64,000 nucleotides of DNA from NCBI GenBank assembly GCA_021521415.1, contig JAIQDT010005439.1:1-64000 (forward strand), in the 5' to 3' direction. The translations under genes were made by a program, and so were the position numbers. The first letter of the stretch is position 1, and the number at the start of each line of letters is the position of its first letter. This stretch comes from Bidens hawaiensis (Eukaryota > Streptophyta > Magnoliopsida > Asterales > Asteraceae). Positions 23,870-34,566 of the stretch are shown here, one piece after another. Under the pieces are notes generated by a model. The model worked only from the letters and a program-made list of their open reading frames with translations. It searched no databases and was not told the origin of the DNA.

Positions 23870-24793
23870 GTAAAAAGAAAAACTAAACATGCTAATTTTT
23901 TGTCGGAGTCGATAGCTTGACTCACGGTTATGTCAGTTTAATTCATGGGATAAAGGTGGAGTACCTCCATTGCGGTTTCTACAGCTTCTCCTAAGTAAAG
24001 TTTATGTCAGTGAACGTTTACCTTATACTATGTCCATCTTTTTGAACTAGTTCAACGGTTCCAAACTCAAAAACTTCATTAACTATGAAAGGTCCAGACG
24101 ATCTAGACTTCATTTTTTTAGAAAATAAACTAAGTCGAGGGTTATATAGAAGTACCTGGTCTCCCGATTTAATTTTTTATTCACATTTTATACGTGCATT
24201 GTGAATTCTTTTCGTCCTTTCTTTGTAGATCCTTGAATTGTCATAAGCTTGTGCCCTCAGTTCGTCTAGCTAGTTCAGCTTCATGAATATGTTCTTCCCA
24301 GCGGATTGCAAATCAAGGTTGACAGTTTTAAGTGCTCAATATGCTTTGTGTTCGAGATCGAATTGAAGATAACATGCCTTTCCATACACCAATTTGAATG
24401 GTGTTGTGCCTATACGAGTTTTTTAAGCGGAAAGGAAAGCCCACAGTACGTCGTCTAATTTCTCCGACCAATCTCTGCGTTTATGTCTTACAGTTTTTTC
24501 CTTTGTTTGTTCATTTGATACCCTGATTGGTGACTTTCACCTGACCACCTGTTTGTGGGTTATAATGTGTAGCGAGTCGATGATGCACTCCATATCTTGT
24601 TAATACTTTCTCCATTTGCGCATTACAGAAATGTGTTCCTCGATAGCTTATCAATGCCTTGGGGATACCGAAATAAGAGAATAATTTCTTCATAAATTTG
24701 ACCATCATCCAAGCATCATTATTTGGTAAAGCTTGATCTTCAACCCATTTAGATACATAATCTACTACAACTAGGATGTAATGATGACCAAAT
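23870..24793 (-). pseudogene. Decayed Gypsy pol: integrase core and C-terminus
   Basis: On the minus strand, 24708-24511 reads like a Gypsy integrase core (FSYFGIPKALISYRGTHFCN, then HYNPQTGGQV). In intact integrases the second Asp of the D-D-E set lies in a SDRGTHF motif; here it is SYRGTHF, so that Asp is replaced. Nearer 24110, KSRSSGPFIVNEVFEFG-type sequence matches the integrase C-terminal GPF module. Many stops and shifts lie between. The element continues on the other side of the solo LTR (26813 onward). It is not functional. Confidence 0.8.
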
Positions 24794-25654
24794 TGTAAGG
24801 CCCTACTTTAGCGTTGAATTTAAAACACAGTTTTAAATATCATAGTGAATTAAAACTTTTTGCGGAATATAAAACTTCAACCATATATTACATAATCATG
24901 ATTCAAATCTTTTCATAACAATAAAAATCTTGTCAACATAATATAAAAAGCCATATTAGAACATCATAACATTCTTCTAAAGATGTCAGCCTCTTCAATC
25001 TAATGTCATGTGTCTTCACTCAAGCTAGTTGCCCTAACCTATTCACCTGTGTGCATACTAAAAGTCAGCTACGTTGAGTGAGTTCTAGTTAATCAAGCAA
25101 CATACATTCATACACATACTTACATATAAGCATCCGAAGACACATATTATATACTTAACCTGTTATCCTTCCTTCGTACTTACATATAGTCCTTTTTACA
25201 TGCATACATTCATTCATACATTCATACTTTCATACTACATGCATAACTATCTTTACCATTTCAGATATTTGTAGGGTTTGATCCCTCCTATCTCAGATAT
25301 TATTAGGGTCTGGTCCTTTCTTTCCATACAACTATTAATATATTTCATTATACACACACACACATATACATGTACTATCATACATACTCTTAATCTTTCC
25401 ATACCATTAATTAAACATTCACATAACATACACTTACTACTTAAGGTAAGTGTATTAACTAATCACATCGAGTATGCACACAGCCCCGAAAACATAACAA
25501 GGAAATGGGGCTAGAAACTCACCTGTGTCCTTTTCTTCTCCGAGTTAACGGTAATACCCTTCCTTAGTTGTGCATGGCTAACTGTGTAATAATTATAAAT
25601 ATCAATTAGCTATCTCTAACTATATCATACTTGTAGGTTAGTAAAATCCCTAAC

Positions 25655-25750
25655 TAACAGGGTTCAGGGGGCAGCGCCCCTACCAGCGGGGTCTAGGTGT
25701 GGGAACCCCTAGCAGGGTTCAAGGGGTAGAGCCCCTGGCTGGGGTCTAGC
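25655..25750. repeat. GC-rich repeated motif in the solo LTR
   Basis: Variants of AGGGTTCAGGGGGCAGCGCCCC and GGGGTCTAGGTGTGGG alternate about four times. GGGGCAGCGCCCC is a near-palindrome. It stands out as G+C-rich inside an AT-rich LTR. Confidence 0.75.
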
Positions 25751-25825
25751 TGCCAGGTCATCTTGGAAAAGTTTTATTTTCATTAATAGGTCTTTACTAA
25801 AAATCCATCAGAAAACTGAAGTTTG

Positions 25826-26152
25826 AACCAATCGAATCGAACCACAATTCTAATCGATTCGAATCAAGGATTCTAATCAAATAAAATCACAATTCTAATT
25901 TAGTCAAATCACTGATTCTAATCGAATCGAATCAAATCACTGATTCTTCTCGAATCGAATACTAGTTCTAATCGAATCAAATTGTTGATTCTAATCGAAT
26001 CGAATACTGGTTCTAATCGAATCGAATCACTGATTCTAATCGAATTGAATGCTGGTTCTAATCTAATTGAGTCATCTTAATCGAATCGAACGAAAATTCC
26101 AATCGAATCGAATTACTCATTCGATTCGATTCGTTAGTTGATTCGATTTGTT
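25826..26152. repeat. TCGAATC-rich tandem repeat in the solo LTR
   Basis: Degenerate units of about 30 bp built from ATTCTAATCGAATCGAATC with alternating CACTGATTC and ACTGGTTC. TCGAATCGA and ATTCGATTC words make the block highly self-complementary. Confidence 0.85.
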
Positions 26153-26812
26153 TACTTTTCATTTGAATCGAGTTCCTCAAGGGCTCGATTCAAATCTGGT
26201 TTCCATTACCATAACTTTCCAGCCTTTCCTTTCAACTCGTTTTACCCGTCTTGCATAAGAAACGAGCCTTGGAGTATAAACATATTGTTTCCTTGCACTA
26301 ACCCGGTCCAAACGTTACCCTTTTGGGCCAGTTTCGACTCACACATGCTTTTTCATAACCAAATTTATATTTTTCTTTCATACTGAAGCCTGATTTGTCC
26401 TAATATCGAGCCCTAGGGAAAACCATTCTTAAAAACTCAACCTTTAAACCTAAGCATACGTTTGGTTTGGTTCAGATCAGGATCAACACACGTATCTGGT
26501 GTCGATGTGTATGATTGAACACAGACCCTAACTTTTCTTTCAGCTCGTATCAAAGTCCGGATGAAGTGAGAGCTTTTGAGTGTGTGTAGGAGGCTGGATG
26601 AATGAAATGAGGGTTTTGGGTTTTAGGGAGGTTTAAGGGTCTTTATATACCCTTAGCCCATGGACCTAAGGCGCATCACCATCCCTTATTCCATCTTTTA
26701 TTGTCCAATCTTACACTCTATAATTTTATTTAACTTAACTAGATAATAACACACCATTAAGTAAACGAAAGTCTTATATTTATTATTATCAAAAGTAGGA
26801 TGTTACACAAAT

Positions 26813-27640
26813 GATATTGGAAATGGTCCCATAAAGTCCATTCCCCAAACGTAAAATATTTAGCAAACATGGATTGGTTTTTTGCAGCATTTCATCTCGT
26901 GATGAGATGTTGCTAGCACATTAGCATGCATCGCACAAGTGGCCCATTTCATGTGTGTCTCAGTAAATAGTAGGCCAATAGAAGCCAGCGTCAAATACTT
27001 TCTTTGTTGTTGCCTATGCTCCATGATGACCTCCTACTGGTCCATTATGACATTGTTTCAGGATATTGTGTGCTTCTTCTCCATACACGCATCTTCAAAT
27101 GATATGATCAACCCTTATGCAGAATAAGTAAGGATCCTCCCAAAAGTAATACTTTATATATTAGAGAAGAATTTCTTCCTCTGCTGATAGGTCATTCCTT
27201 TGAGAACGATTCTGTTGGCTTTGTAATTTGCCATGTCAGCGAACCAAGAATGACATTCTTTACAAGTTTGGATATGCATAAGAAATTCGTGGGGAAATTT
27301 GTCGTTTACCTTGAACCCCGCCATTTCTTATGAAGCTGGACATTCTAGACGAGAAAGATGATCAGCTGCAACATTTCCAGCACCATTTTTGTCCTTGATT
27401 TCGATGTTGAATTCTTGTAGAAGCAAATCCATCGGATCAGACGTTGTTTAGCATCATTTTTGATGAACAAGTACTTGACCGCCGCATCATCGGTGTAGAC
27501 GATGGTTTTTGAAAGGAAGTTTGATTTCAAAGTTTAGAAGAATTTGGGGTGGTGCAACGCTATTGCCATAGCCATCTAGTGTTGGCTTTCCATATTGGAT
27601 CATGTTTAGCTCGTTGTTTAGTACCACCATCATAGGTTCC
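26813..27640 (-). pseudogene. Decayed Gypsy pol: RNase H region
   Basis: The minus frame at 27530-27345 reads VYTDDAAVKYLFIKNDAKQRLIRW, matching the RNase H block of Athila/Tat-like elements (family form: YTDHAALKYLL..DAKPRLIRW). It is the upstream continuation of the integrase piece at 23870-24793, split by the solo LTR. Frames are broken and no full domain survives. Confidence 0.75.
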
Positions 27641-27713
27641 TCTTGGTTCTCATCGGTTGTTGTATCTCCTTACGGTTAGTCCTTAACTCCTTCAGAACTC
27701 GAACCCTGGCAAG

Positions 27714-28207
27714 TGTAACATCCGACCCCTCGCACCACCAATATTGTCCGCTCTGCCCACGAAGAGCTCACAGATTTGTTTTTGGTTGCCCGGATGGAGA
27801 CTTCCCAGGAGGTCACCCATCCTAGTACAACTTCCACCTAAGCACGCATAACTATGGAGTTTTCATGTGCTCCACAGCCAACTAAGCCCAAAACGCGTTG
27901 TTGATTGAAGAGGCAGGACATTTACTTATGAACCAAGGATCTCTCTTGTCCACGGCCGATGTGGGATTTTCCTAAGAGTGGGACGATGTTGTGTTTGCCA
28001 AGGGTGTTACAGACAACCCCCCTTTGGACTCATCGTCCTCGATGAGGCGTCTCCCATCATCCCGAACGGCACAAGAGTGACTCTGATACTACCTGTAACA
28101 TCCCGGCCTCTCATACCACCAATATTGTCCGCTTTGCCCCTGATGGGTTGCCCATCCGGGAACTCACGGCTTTGTTTTTGGTTGCCCAGGTTGAGACTTC
28201 CCAGGTG
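27714..28207 (-). mobile_element. Cassandra-like TRIM with 5S-rRNA-like LTR
   Basis: One LTR (27714-28011, 298 bp) starts TGTAACATCC and ends GGTGTTACA on the plus strand. A second copy starts at 28094 and is cut at about 28207. The 82-bp middle holds, on the minus strand, GGTAGTATCAGAGTC next to the 28094 LTR (tRNA-iMet-type primer site, one mismatch) and AAAGGGGGG next to the 28011 edge (polypurine tract), so the element reads on the minus strand. The LTR contains a 5S rRNA-like block: GGATGGGTGACCTCCTGGGA reads on the minus strand at about 27802-27822, followed by a degenerate AGCGTGCTT word. No protein is encoded, as expected for Cassandra. Confidence 0.88.
27799..27865 (-). other. 5S-rRNA-like segment inside the TRIM LTR
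   Basis: On the minus strand the 3' half of plant 5S rRNA is recognisable (GGATGGGTGACCTCCTGGGAAGTC in plants, here nearly unchanged). The internal control region is degraded. Not a functional 5S gene. Confidence 0.8.
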
Positions 28208-28474
28208 GTATCATATTTTGTACGCATTTGCAGGTTATAGATTGGATTGCTTATCGAACTGAAGCTCACGTAGAGATGACCTTAGGATGTTAAACATAAA
28301 CAAGAATAGTTGGTTTTGTATTGTAATTTTCTCTATTTTTGTTGCACTTAAATGTTCGTTGACAATTAATAAATTAATTAGATATTGTCGCTTTACAATT
28401 GCATGATAGTACCTTGTGAGTTGTGGCAATCAGTTCGCGCCCCCGCATTTTCGCCGTAGGTTGGGGTGTGACAG
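28208..28474. repeat. Unassigned LTR-end-like fragment
   Basis: The Cassandra LTR copy stops abruptly and is followed by sequence ending in GCCGTAGGTTGGGGTGTGACA, which looks like an LTR terminus. The partner end and TSD were not found. Confidence 0.35.
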
Positions 28475-28495
28475 CAAGCCAGGGTCATCCCTCAT

Positions 28496-28585
28496 ATCTC
28501 TCATATAAATTGGTGATAGTGAGGTTTGAACATCCTACCTCTTACTAGTAAAATGAGTGCTCTACCATTGAGCCATATCCAATTT
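28496..28585 (-). other. tRNA-like sequence, probable SINE head
   Basis: On the minus strand it reads TATGGCTCAATGGTAGAGC (A-box/D-arm-like) and, 29 bases later, GATGTTCAAACC (B-box-like). The spacing fits a tRNA. The anticodon-arm and T-arm pairings are poor, so a working tRNA is unlikely. A tRNA-derived SINE or pseudo-tRNA is more likely. Confidence 0.5.
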
Positions 28586-28771
28586 ATAAATGTAACTTTA
28601 ATTAAACACGGATCCAAAAAATTAGGAGTTAGTAACCATCACAAATTACCATAGTTAATAAAAAATTAAAAGACTAAAATATCCTTGTGTATTTTAGTTG
28701 TTCTATGTCACATGTCATGATTTAGTGCTTCCTAGGCTTTTAAGGAATACTTCATTTTTTATTATAACCTT

Positions 28772-28772
28772 C

Positions 28773-28840
<68 letters not shown>
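28772..28840. repeat. (CT)n(TA)n compound microsatellite
   Basis: About 12 CT units run directly into about 22 TA units. The Glu-Arg/Ile-Tyr repeat frame across it is an artefact. Confidence 0.97.
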
Positions 28841-28842
<2 letters not shown>

Positions 28843-28849
28843 TGCATAA

Positions 28850-30251
28850 TAAATAAAGGTTCTTAATGACACATGACATCACACAAGATACATTCTTACA
28901 AAATTTTCCCACCTCTCTCTCTTATTAAATACATTTCCCTTTTTATTAATATTTTATATTTAACTTTTTTTCCCTTCTTAATCAATTATTTTCTCTTTCT
29001 TATAATCATTTTTTAATTTAAAACTTTAATACAAACGTAGATATATTATTTAGTTTTATATAAATATGTTATATTAGTTATTAATATTAAGCTTTTATAA
29101 ATAACAAATTCTCACGTTGATTTAGATAAAATAATTAATTTCAAATAAAAATTTTTAACTTTATGTTTGTGTTGCAATGAAAATTAATAAAAGCTAAAGT
29201 CAATCACTATAAATGCTTTGATTTGTTTTTGAGACAACATGTTAACGCATGGTAGGTTATGTGTTTCATTATCTAAAGTTGAAATAGAAAACAAAGCGAA
29301 ACTACTAATTTTGATATGTAGGTTAAAATTACAAATATTGTATACAAAAAATATTTAGAGATTTGTGAATTTTCAACAACTTTTTATTTCCATATTGTGT
29401 AATATGTAATTTATTCTATCATATATTATATTTTTATATCATTTGAACATATTTACATTGTGTTATTATCTAAACAAATTTATTTATTCTAACTCGTGTT
29501 TTACACGAGTCTTAATGTCATATGCCATTACACATGAGTGATCTTTACAAATTTTTTTCATTTCTCTCATGTTAAATATATATTTCTTTTTCTTAATAAT
29601 AGTTTTATATTTTATTCTTTTTTTTCTTTTCAATCTATAATTATTGAGTGAACTTCAGTTTTCGTCCATATGGTTTGTCGAAATCTACGGTTTTAGTCCA
29701 ATAATTTTCCCTCATCTCTCTCATATTAATTATGTTGATCCTTACAAAATTTTCCCTCATCTCTCTCGTATTAACTACATTTCTCTTTTTAATATTTCAT
29801 TTTCCATTTTTAATAATTCCACCTAATTTAAAAGAATTAATACCATCATAAATATGTTAATTTGTTTAATATAAAATGTATTGCATTAGTTATTAATATT
29901 AGATTTTTTATAAGTAACCAATACGAAACGGGTGGTTTATTTAACCGATTAAAGTATCAAACATTGTTCATGTCAAAAGAGTTTAAGATTATAATGAGTT
30001 TTGGTCCACGAGTTGGTTTAAAAAAGTTTCCATTTACAACTAAGTTTTGATATAGAAAATAAAAAGAAATAATTTATGATTTATGAATTTCTAACAACTT
30101 TTTATTTCCAAATTGCATAATATGTAATTTATTTTACTGTATAATATATCTTTATATATGTGATACATTTTTTTTTTGTATTTCACATTATGTTATTATT
30201 TAAGAAAAATTACTTATTCTAACCCGTGTGCTACACGGGTAATTAACCTAG
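28850..30251 (+). mobile_element. Helitron-like element with tandemly repeated units
   Basis: The right end has the Helitron 3' signature: hairpin ACCCGTGTGCTACACGGGT (30222-30240), seven bases, then CTAG (30248-30251) followed by T. An earlier, degraded copy of the same end (ACTCGTGTTTTACACGAGT at about 29492-29510) lies about 740 bp upstream. The segments after 28850, 29510 and 29690 share CATCTCTCTC..TTAA..ACATTTC words. So two or three units stand head to tail. No Rep/helicase protein is encoded, so the element is non-autonomous. The left end is not fixed. Confidence 0.7.
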
Positions 30252-30275
30252 TATATATATATATATATATATACA

Positions 30276-31048
30276 CTAGTTTGATTCTCCCGTGTTACGG
30301 GAGTTTATTTAAAGTTTTGTTTTTAATCGTTTTGTTATTTTATAATGATTTATCTTATTTCTAGCGTAGTTTGTTTTAATTTAATACATATATATTAGTT
30401 TGTTATTATATTTTTTAACGTTTGTGTTTTATCAGTTGAGATGTTTAAGTTTTTTAGATTTTTAACGAACAAACATAAACGAACACGAGCATGTTGATTT
30501 TTTTAAATGTACAAACATGAACACAAATATTTGTCTAATGAAAAAAAAGAGGCGTTGATGTAGTTGACGATGGTGGGTGCTATCGGAAGTTTAACCGAAT
30601 ATGGAGATGATAGACCGGCAACGAAGAACATGTAAAGCATTAAATTAAATTAGGGTTTGATAATGAAAGTGTCAATAAATGAGATCTTATAACCCATTTG
30701 AGGGCTATTAGAGTTTGGTAAAACACATAACATGTGAAAATTATTCTTTGATAATTAAGGAAAATCTCACAAATTAATGAGATGTTATAACCCGTTTAAG
30801 GGTTATCCGGGTTTGGTGAGACCCATGACCCGTGAAAATTATTGTTTGGTTATAAAATATTTTACAAATAGATGAGATGTTATAACCCATTTAAAGACTA
30901 TCCGGGTTTGGCGAGACCCATACCCGCGAATTCGGGTCAAATACATGAGAAGCCTCCATTTATAAATCAAGCAATCTTGTGGCTCTAGAGAATGGGGGGA
31001 ACAACCTGAGAGCGACACCTAGGATTTTATGGTAGGCAATTATATAGA
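30276..31048 (-). mobile_element. Non-autonomous Helitron, minus strand (773 bp)
   Basis: Read on the minus strand it starts TCTATATAATT at 31048 (preceded by A), and ends with hairpin CTCCCGTAACACGGGAG, AATCAAA and CTAG at 30276 (followed by T). That is the complete Helitron terminal pattern with insertion between A and T. Its 5' part (AATCCTAGGTGTCGC) is shared with the copies at 32764-33282 and 50736-51339. About three imperfect ~85-bp repeats of GAGATGTTATAACCC..GGGTTTGG lie inside (30680-30920). Confidence 0.85.
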
Positions 31049-31088
31049 TAGTTAGATATATATAAATATATATATATAACCATATATA

Positions 31089-32232
31089 TAGGGTTATTGT
31101 AAAAATAGATAGTTTTCTAAGAAGCATAAGAATAAATATAGGTCATCAGATCTATGCATCAATGGTTGAGATTGAAAGTGGTTTAAAAACCACATAGTGT
31201 CTTAATTTTGAACACTTATAATGTTTTCAAAAGGGTAGAATGGTCTTTACTCAAGATTAATAGTTAATTGCAATATGTGTATATCAGATTTTAAATCCAA
31301 ATTTTAACTTTAAAATGAAATAAGAAACAATAAAAACAAATTAAAACACACTGAATAAAAAAAACTTTTGTTAATCCTGATTTTAATACAAACGGTGAAC
31401 TAAAACATAAAAAATATTTTTTTATCTAGATTTTAATATAAACTATGAAATAAAACACAATAAGCTAAAACAAACACAACGTTTAAGAACTAAAACATAG
31501 TATCAATAAATTAAAACACAATAATCATAAACTATGAACTTATTCATAATCCATATGAACTAAGACACAATAACAATAAATCAAAACACAGTGATCTTAT
31601 CCATAATCCTTATGAACTAAAACACCATATATAATCCATAAGAACTAAAACACTTTTCTTGAAAGCTATGAACTAAAACACTATGATTGCTATCTTTCTC
31701 CTGTGTTGATTGCCTTTGATGCTTAATCAGTTGATTCAATATAGTCTTCATTTATTATAAAAAAAATTCAAATAAAGCTTTATAAATATGACGGTGAGAA
31801 ATAAACCAGATACCTATAACAGGGAGAATGTTTATCACGACTTCCAAATCATCATAATCATGAGTTGATTTTTGAAAATCATTCTTAAAATTGTGGAAAA
31901 GTTTTAAAAAAAAATTAATATATTTTGAAACCGAAAAACCTACTTGCTTCTTTGTAGCCGTAAATCTCCAGATCTAGAGAGAAAAAAAAAACAAATATGA
32001 TAATTCAAGTTGTTTAGGCGTATACTTCAACGGTTTATCAATTGATTTTTGGAAACCAATTTAAAAAGTGCAATTATGATCCACAAAAATAGGGTATATT
32101 AGTAACTGATTTATTTATTTAAAAGACCAAAACACCCTTTTCTTTAATTTAATTAAATTACTAAAAGGAATTATGTGATTGGTTCTTATCATTATTAAGA
32201 AGTAGTTTATTTTTTATTTAAAACTTTTTCTA
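31089..32232. mobile_element. TIR-type MITE-like element, copy A (reverse)
   Basis: Its left end (TAGTTTTCTAAGAAGCATAAGAATAAAT with CATCAATGGTTGAGAT) matches the reverse complement of the right end of 33311-33572. Its right end (reverse complement TAGAAAAAGTTTTAAATAAA) matches the left end of that copy. The two are thus one family in opposite orientation. Inside are AT-rich repeats of GAACTAAAACACA. No transposase. Flanked by TA runs that hide the TSD. Confidence 0.6.
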
Positions 32233-32251
32233 TATATATATATATATAATT

Positions 32252-32764
32252 AGGATCATGTGAGAACTATTTTGAAATTGAGAACTTTGAGAACCATTTT
32301 AGACCATAAAAAACACTCTTATTAATAAAAAATAAAAAAAATTATTAAACAAAAAAAAAACTCGAAACTAAAAAAAGTAAAAAAACCAAAAATGTTTATT
32401 TTTCATCCCGGTTTTATAAAAAAAATTAAAAAAATATCCGTTTAACAAAATTATACACATATATAATACTTATTTTTTAAATTTTATACACGTTTTTTTA
32501 TACACATATGTACAATTTAAGGTAAATGATAATGTACATATGTGTACATTACGTAACTAGATATTAAATGAAATTATACACATGTGTATAATACAAAGTA
32601 TTTTTTTTATGAAACCGAAAAGAAATAAAAGAATTTTCGTTTTTTTACTTTTTAAAAATTTTTGTTTTTTTCGTTTTATGATTTTTTAAATATTTTTTTA
32701 GATGTTTTTTTTGTAGCTTAAAATGGTTCTTAAAGTTCTCAATTTACAAAGAGTTCTCTTAGGA
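32252..32764. mobile_element. MITE-like element with ~50-bp inverted ends
   Basis: The left end reads AATTGAGAACTTTGAGAACCATTTTA and the right end, reverse-complemented, AATTGAGAACTTTAAGAACCATTTTA. Outer bases also match in part (GTGAGAACT against AAGAGAACT). No ORF. The interior is AT-rich. Confidence 0.65.
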
Positions 32765-33282
32765 TATATATATAAATGAAAACCCAAAAATCCTAGATGT
32801 CGCGATATGGTCGCTCCCCCTTTTTTGTAGTCACTAGATTTGTTTGATTTTTAAACTGAGGCTTCTTATGCAATTGACTCACATTCACGGGTATGGATCT
32901 TATCAAACCCAAATATTTCTTAAACGGGTTATAACATCTCATTAAATTAAAAACTAATCTCACCAAATATTTGATTTAAAAATCCTATAAAGTAGGGATA
33001 TACCCAAAATTAATACCTGGTTTATTTAAAAAAAAGTTATATATTATTTATAATTATAAAACCAATTTTATAGTAAAAAAAATAAACGGGTCTTGTGTCT
33101 CATCAAACTCATATAGCTTTTAAACCGGGTTATAACATCTCATATATTTATAAAATAATTTATCATCAAACCATAAGTATATTATTAACTTTTATACAAT
33201 AAAAAATAAAAATGCAAAAATAAATAAATATTATAAACAGATAAGATAAAACAACCCCCGTAATACGGAGGATAAAAACTAG
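32765..33282 (+). mobile_element. Non-autonomous Helitron, copy 2
   Basis: Shares the 5' body (AATCCTAGATGTCGCGATATGG) with 50736-51339. Ends with an imperfect hairpin CCCCCGTAATACGGAGG, then ATAAAAA and CTAG at 33279-33282 followed by T. The 5' TC terminus is unclear because it abuts the MITE-like element to its left. Confidence 0.78.
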
Positions 33283-33310
33283 TGTGTGTGTGTATGTGTA
33301 TATATATATA

Positions 33311-33566
33311 TAGAAAATGGTTCAAATAAAAAGAAGTAGTTTCCTAGGATTTGTAAGAACCAATAAGATTTTGACATTTGGCATTAAAACCTATGGTGAA
33401 AGATTAATTCTAGGAAACTATGTCGATTATAATGATGAAAGAGTAATTCTAGAAAACTATGACGGTTTTTGGTAATTTTAAATCTCAATCATTGATTGAT
33501 ATGATCCAATGGCTATGATTTATTCTTAGTCTTCCTAAAAAACTACTTGTTTTTAGGATAACACTC

Positions 33567-33572
<6 letters not shown>
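33311..33572. mobile_element. TIR-type MITE-like element, copy B (forward)
   Basis: Left end AAGAAGTAGTTTCCTAGGA and reverse-complemented right end AACAAGTAGTTTTTTAGGAA are imperfect inverted repeats. Flanked by TA microsatellite on both sides. Same family as 31089-32232. Confidence 0.65.
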
Positions 33573-33604
<32 letters not shown>

Positions 33605-34306
33605 TTTATATTGATTGGGTTCTAGTGTTGAATTTTGTCTCTTTTATTCGAGCTTATACATTTGTGTTTTTTTTTGAAAGTTGAGGGTCTCTCTATATTT
33701 CTATATTGCAATATTTTTATTCATTGGGATAGAGAGATGATTTGTTTTCATCTCACCCTCCTAAGACCCTGTAAATAGCTCTACTATTTGTGAGATTTTT
33801 AATGAATATGATTGTTGTTGTTTCTGACTTCTTAATTTATTTACTATATGGATATAGAATGAGTTTTCTATATATTGATATCTCCGGTTTCAGCCTAGTA
33901 AATTAAAAAAATTAATTGTTGCAATATTTAATTAAAAAAGATGTTATTTTGGAGTAATCTAAAATAGGCATATGTTAAATTCATTGGAAATTTTATATTT
34001 TGTTTTAAATTTATGAAATCAGATAAGCCATAAATAATAAATAATGACGATAAAAGTAAAAAAATGAAATTAATGAACTTTCAAATTGACTTTTGAACTC
34101 GTTTTTATTTAACTCACCAAAACGAAACGTATTTGACAAACTCCAAAACACTTTGGTGATCAAGAAATATGACTCTAAAACTTGATACTGTTGTCTCTAC
34201 CATAAACACGGTATATATAGCAAGCTTATACAAGTTGAGCCACAATTAACTAATTCCATAATAATTATCTAACACGCATCTTATCATAGCTCAAATAGGA
34301 TTATAA
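33573..34306. other. Intergenic, AT-rich
   Basis: Begins with a (TA)n run to about 33602. No gene or structured element recognised. Confidence 0.5.
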
Positions 34307-34566
34307 GACTATCTCCACTGGGGGAGAAAAAAGAAGCTTTTACATACTCTTGATGATATAGATTGATGACATGGATGCGAGAGAGATGAGAGAGAGCGTG
34401 AAAAAATCCCTTAGCTAAGGGCTTAAAAAAAGAGAAGAAAATGATGTTTGTGAGTGGAGATGAAGGACCCACATGATAATGGCATGTTGCAAATGAAAGC
34501 TATTGAGGTTGTGCAGCTGATGTGGCATTAGGCACGTGGTAATGGCACCTTGTATTTTGGATAGTC
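34307..34566. mobile_element. Tourist-like MITE (260 bp)
   Basis: Starts GACTATCTCCA, ends TTTTGGATAGTC, so the outer 7 bases are perfect inverted repeats. Flanked by TAA on both sides (34304-34306 and 34567-34569), the 3-bp duplication typical of PIF/Harbinger. No transposase. Confidence 0.72.

Larger units (their letters stand above)
24794..26807. mobile_element. Solo LTR (2014 bp) inside old pol
   Basis: Begins TGTAAGGCCC, ends GGATGTTACA, and is flanked by the direct repeat CAAAT at 24789-24793 and 26808-26812. No primer site, coding region or second LTR is present, so this is a solo LTR left by recombination between two LTRs. It interrupts the decayed integrase/RNase H sequence. Two internal repeat blocks are described separately. 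Confidence 0.93.

Noticed and set aside
28496..28585. Functional tRNA gene on the minus strand
   Set aside because: The anticodon and T-arm stems do not pair well. A SINE head or pseudo-tRNA is more likely.
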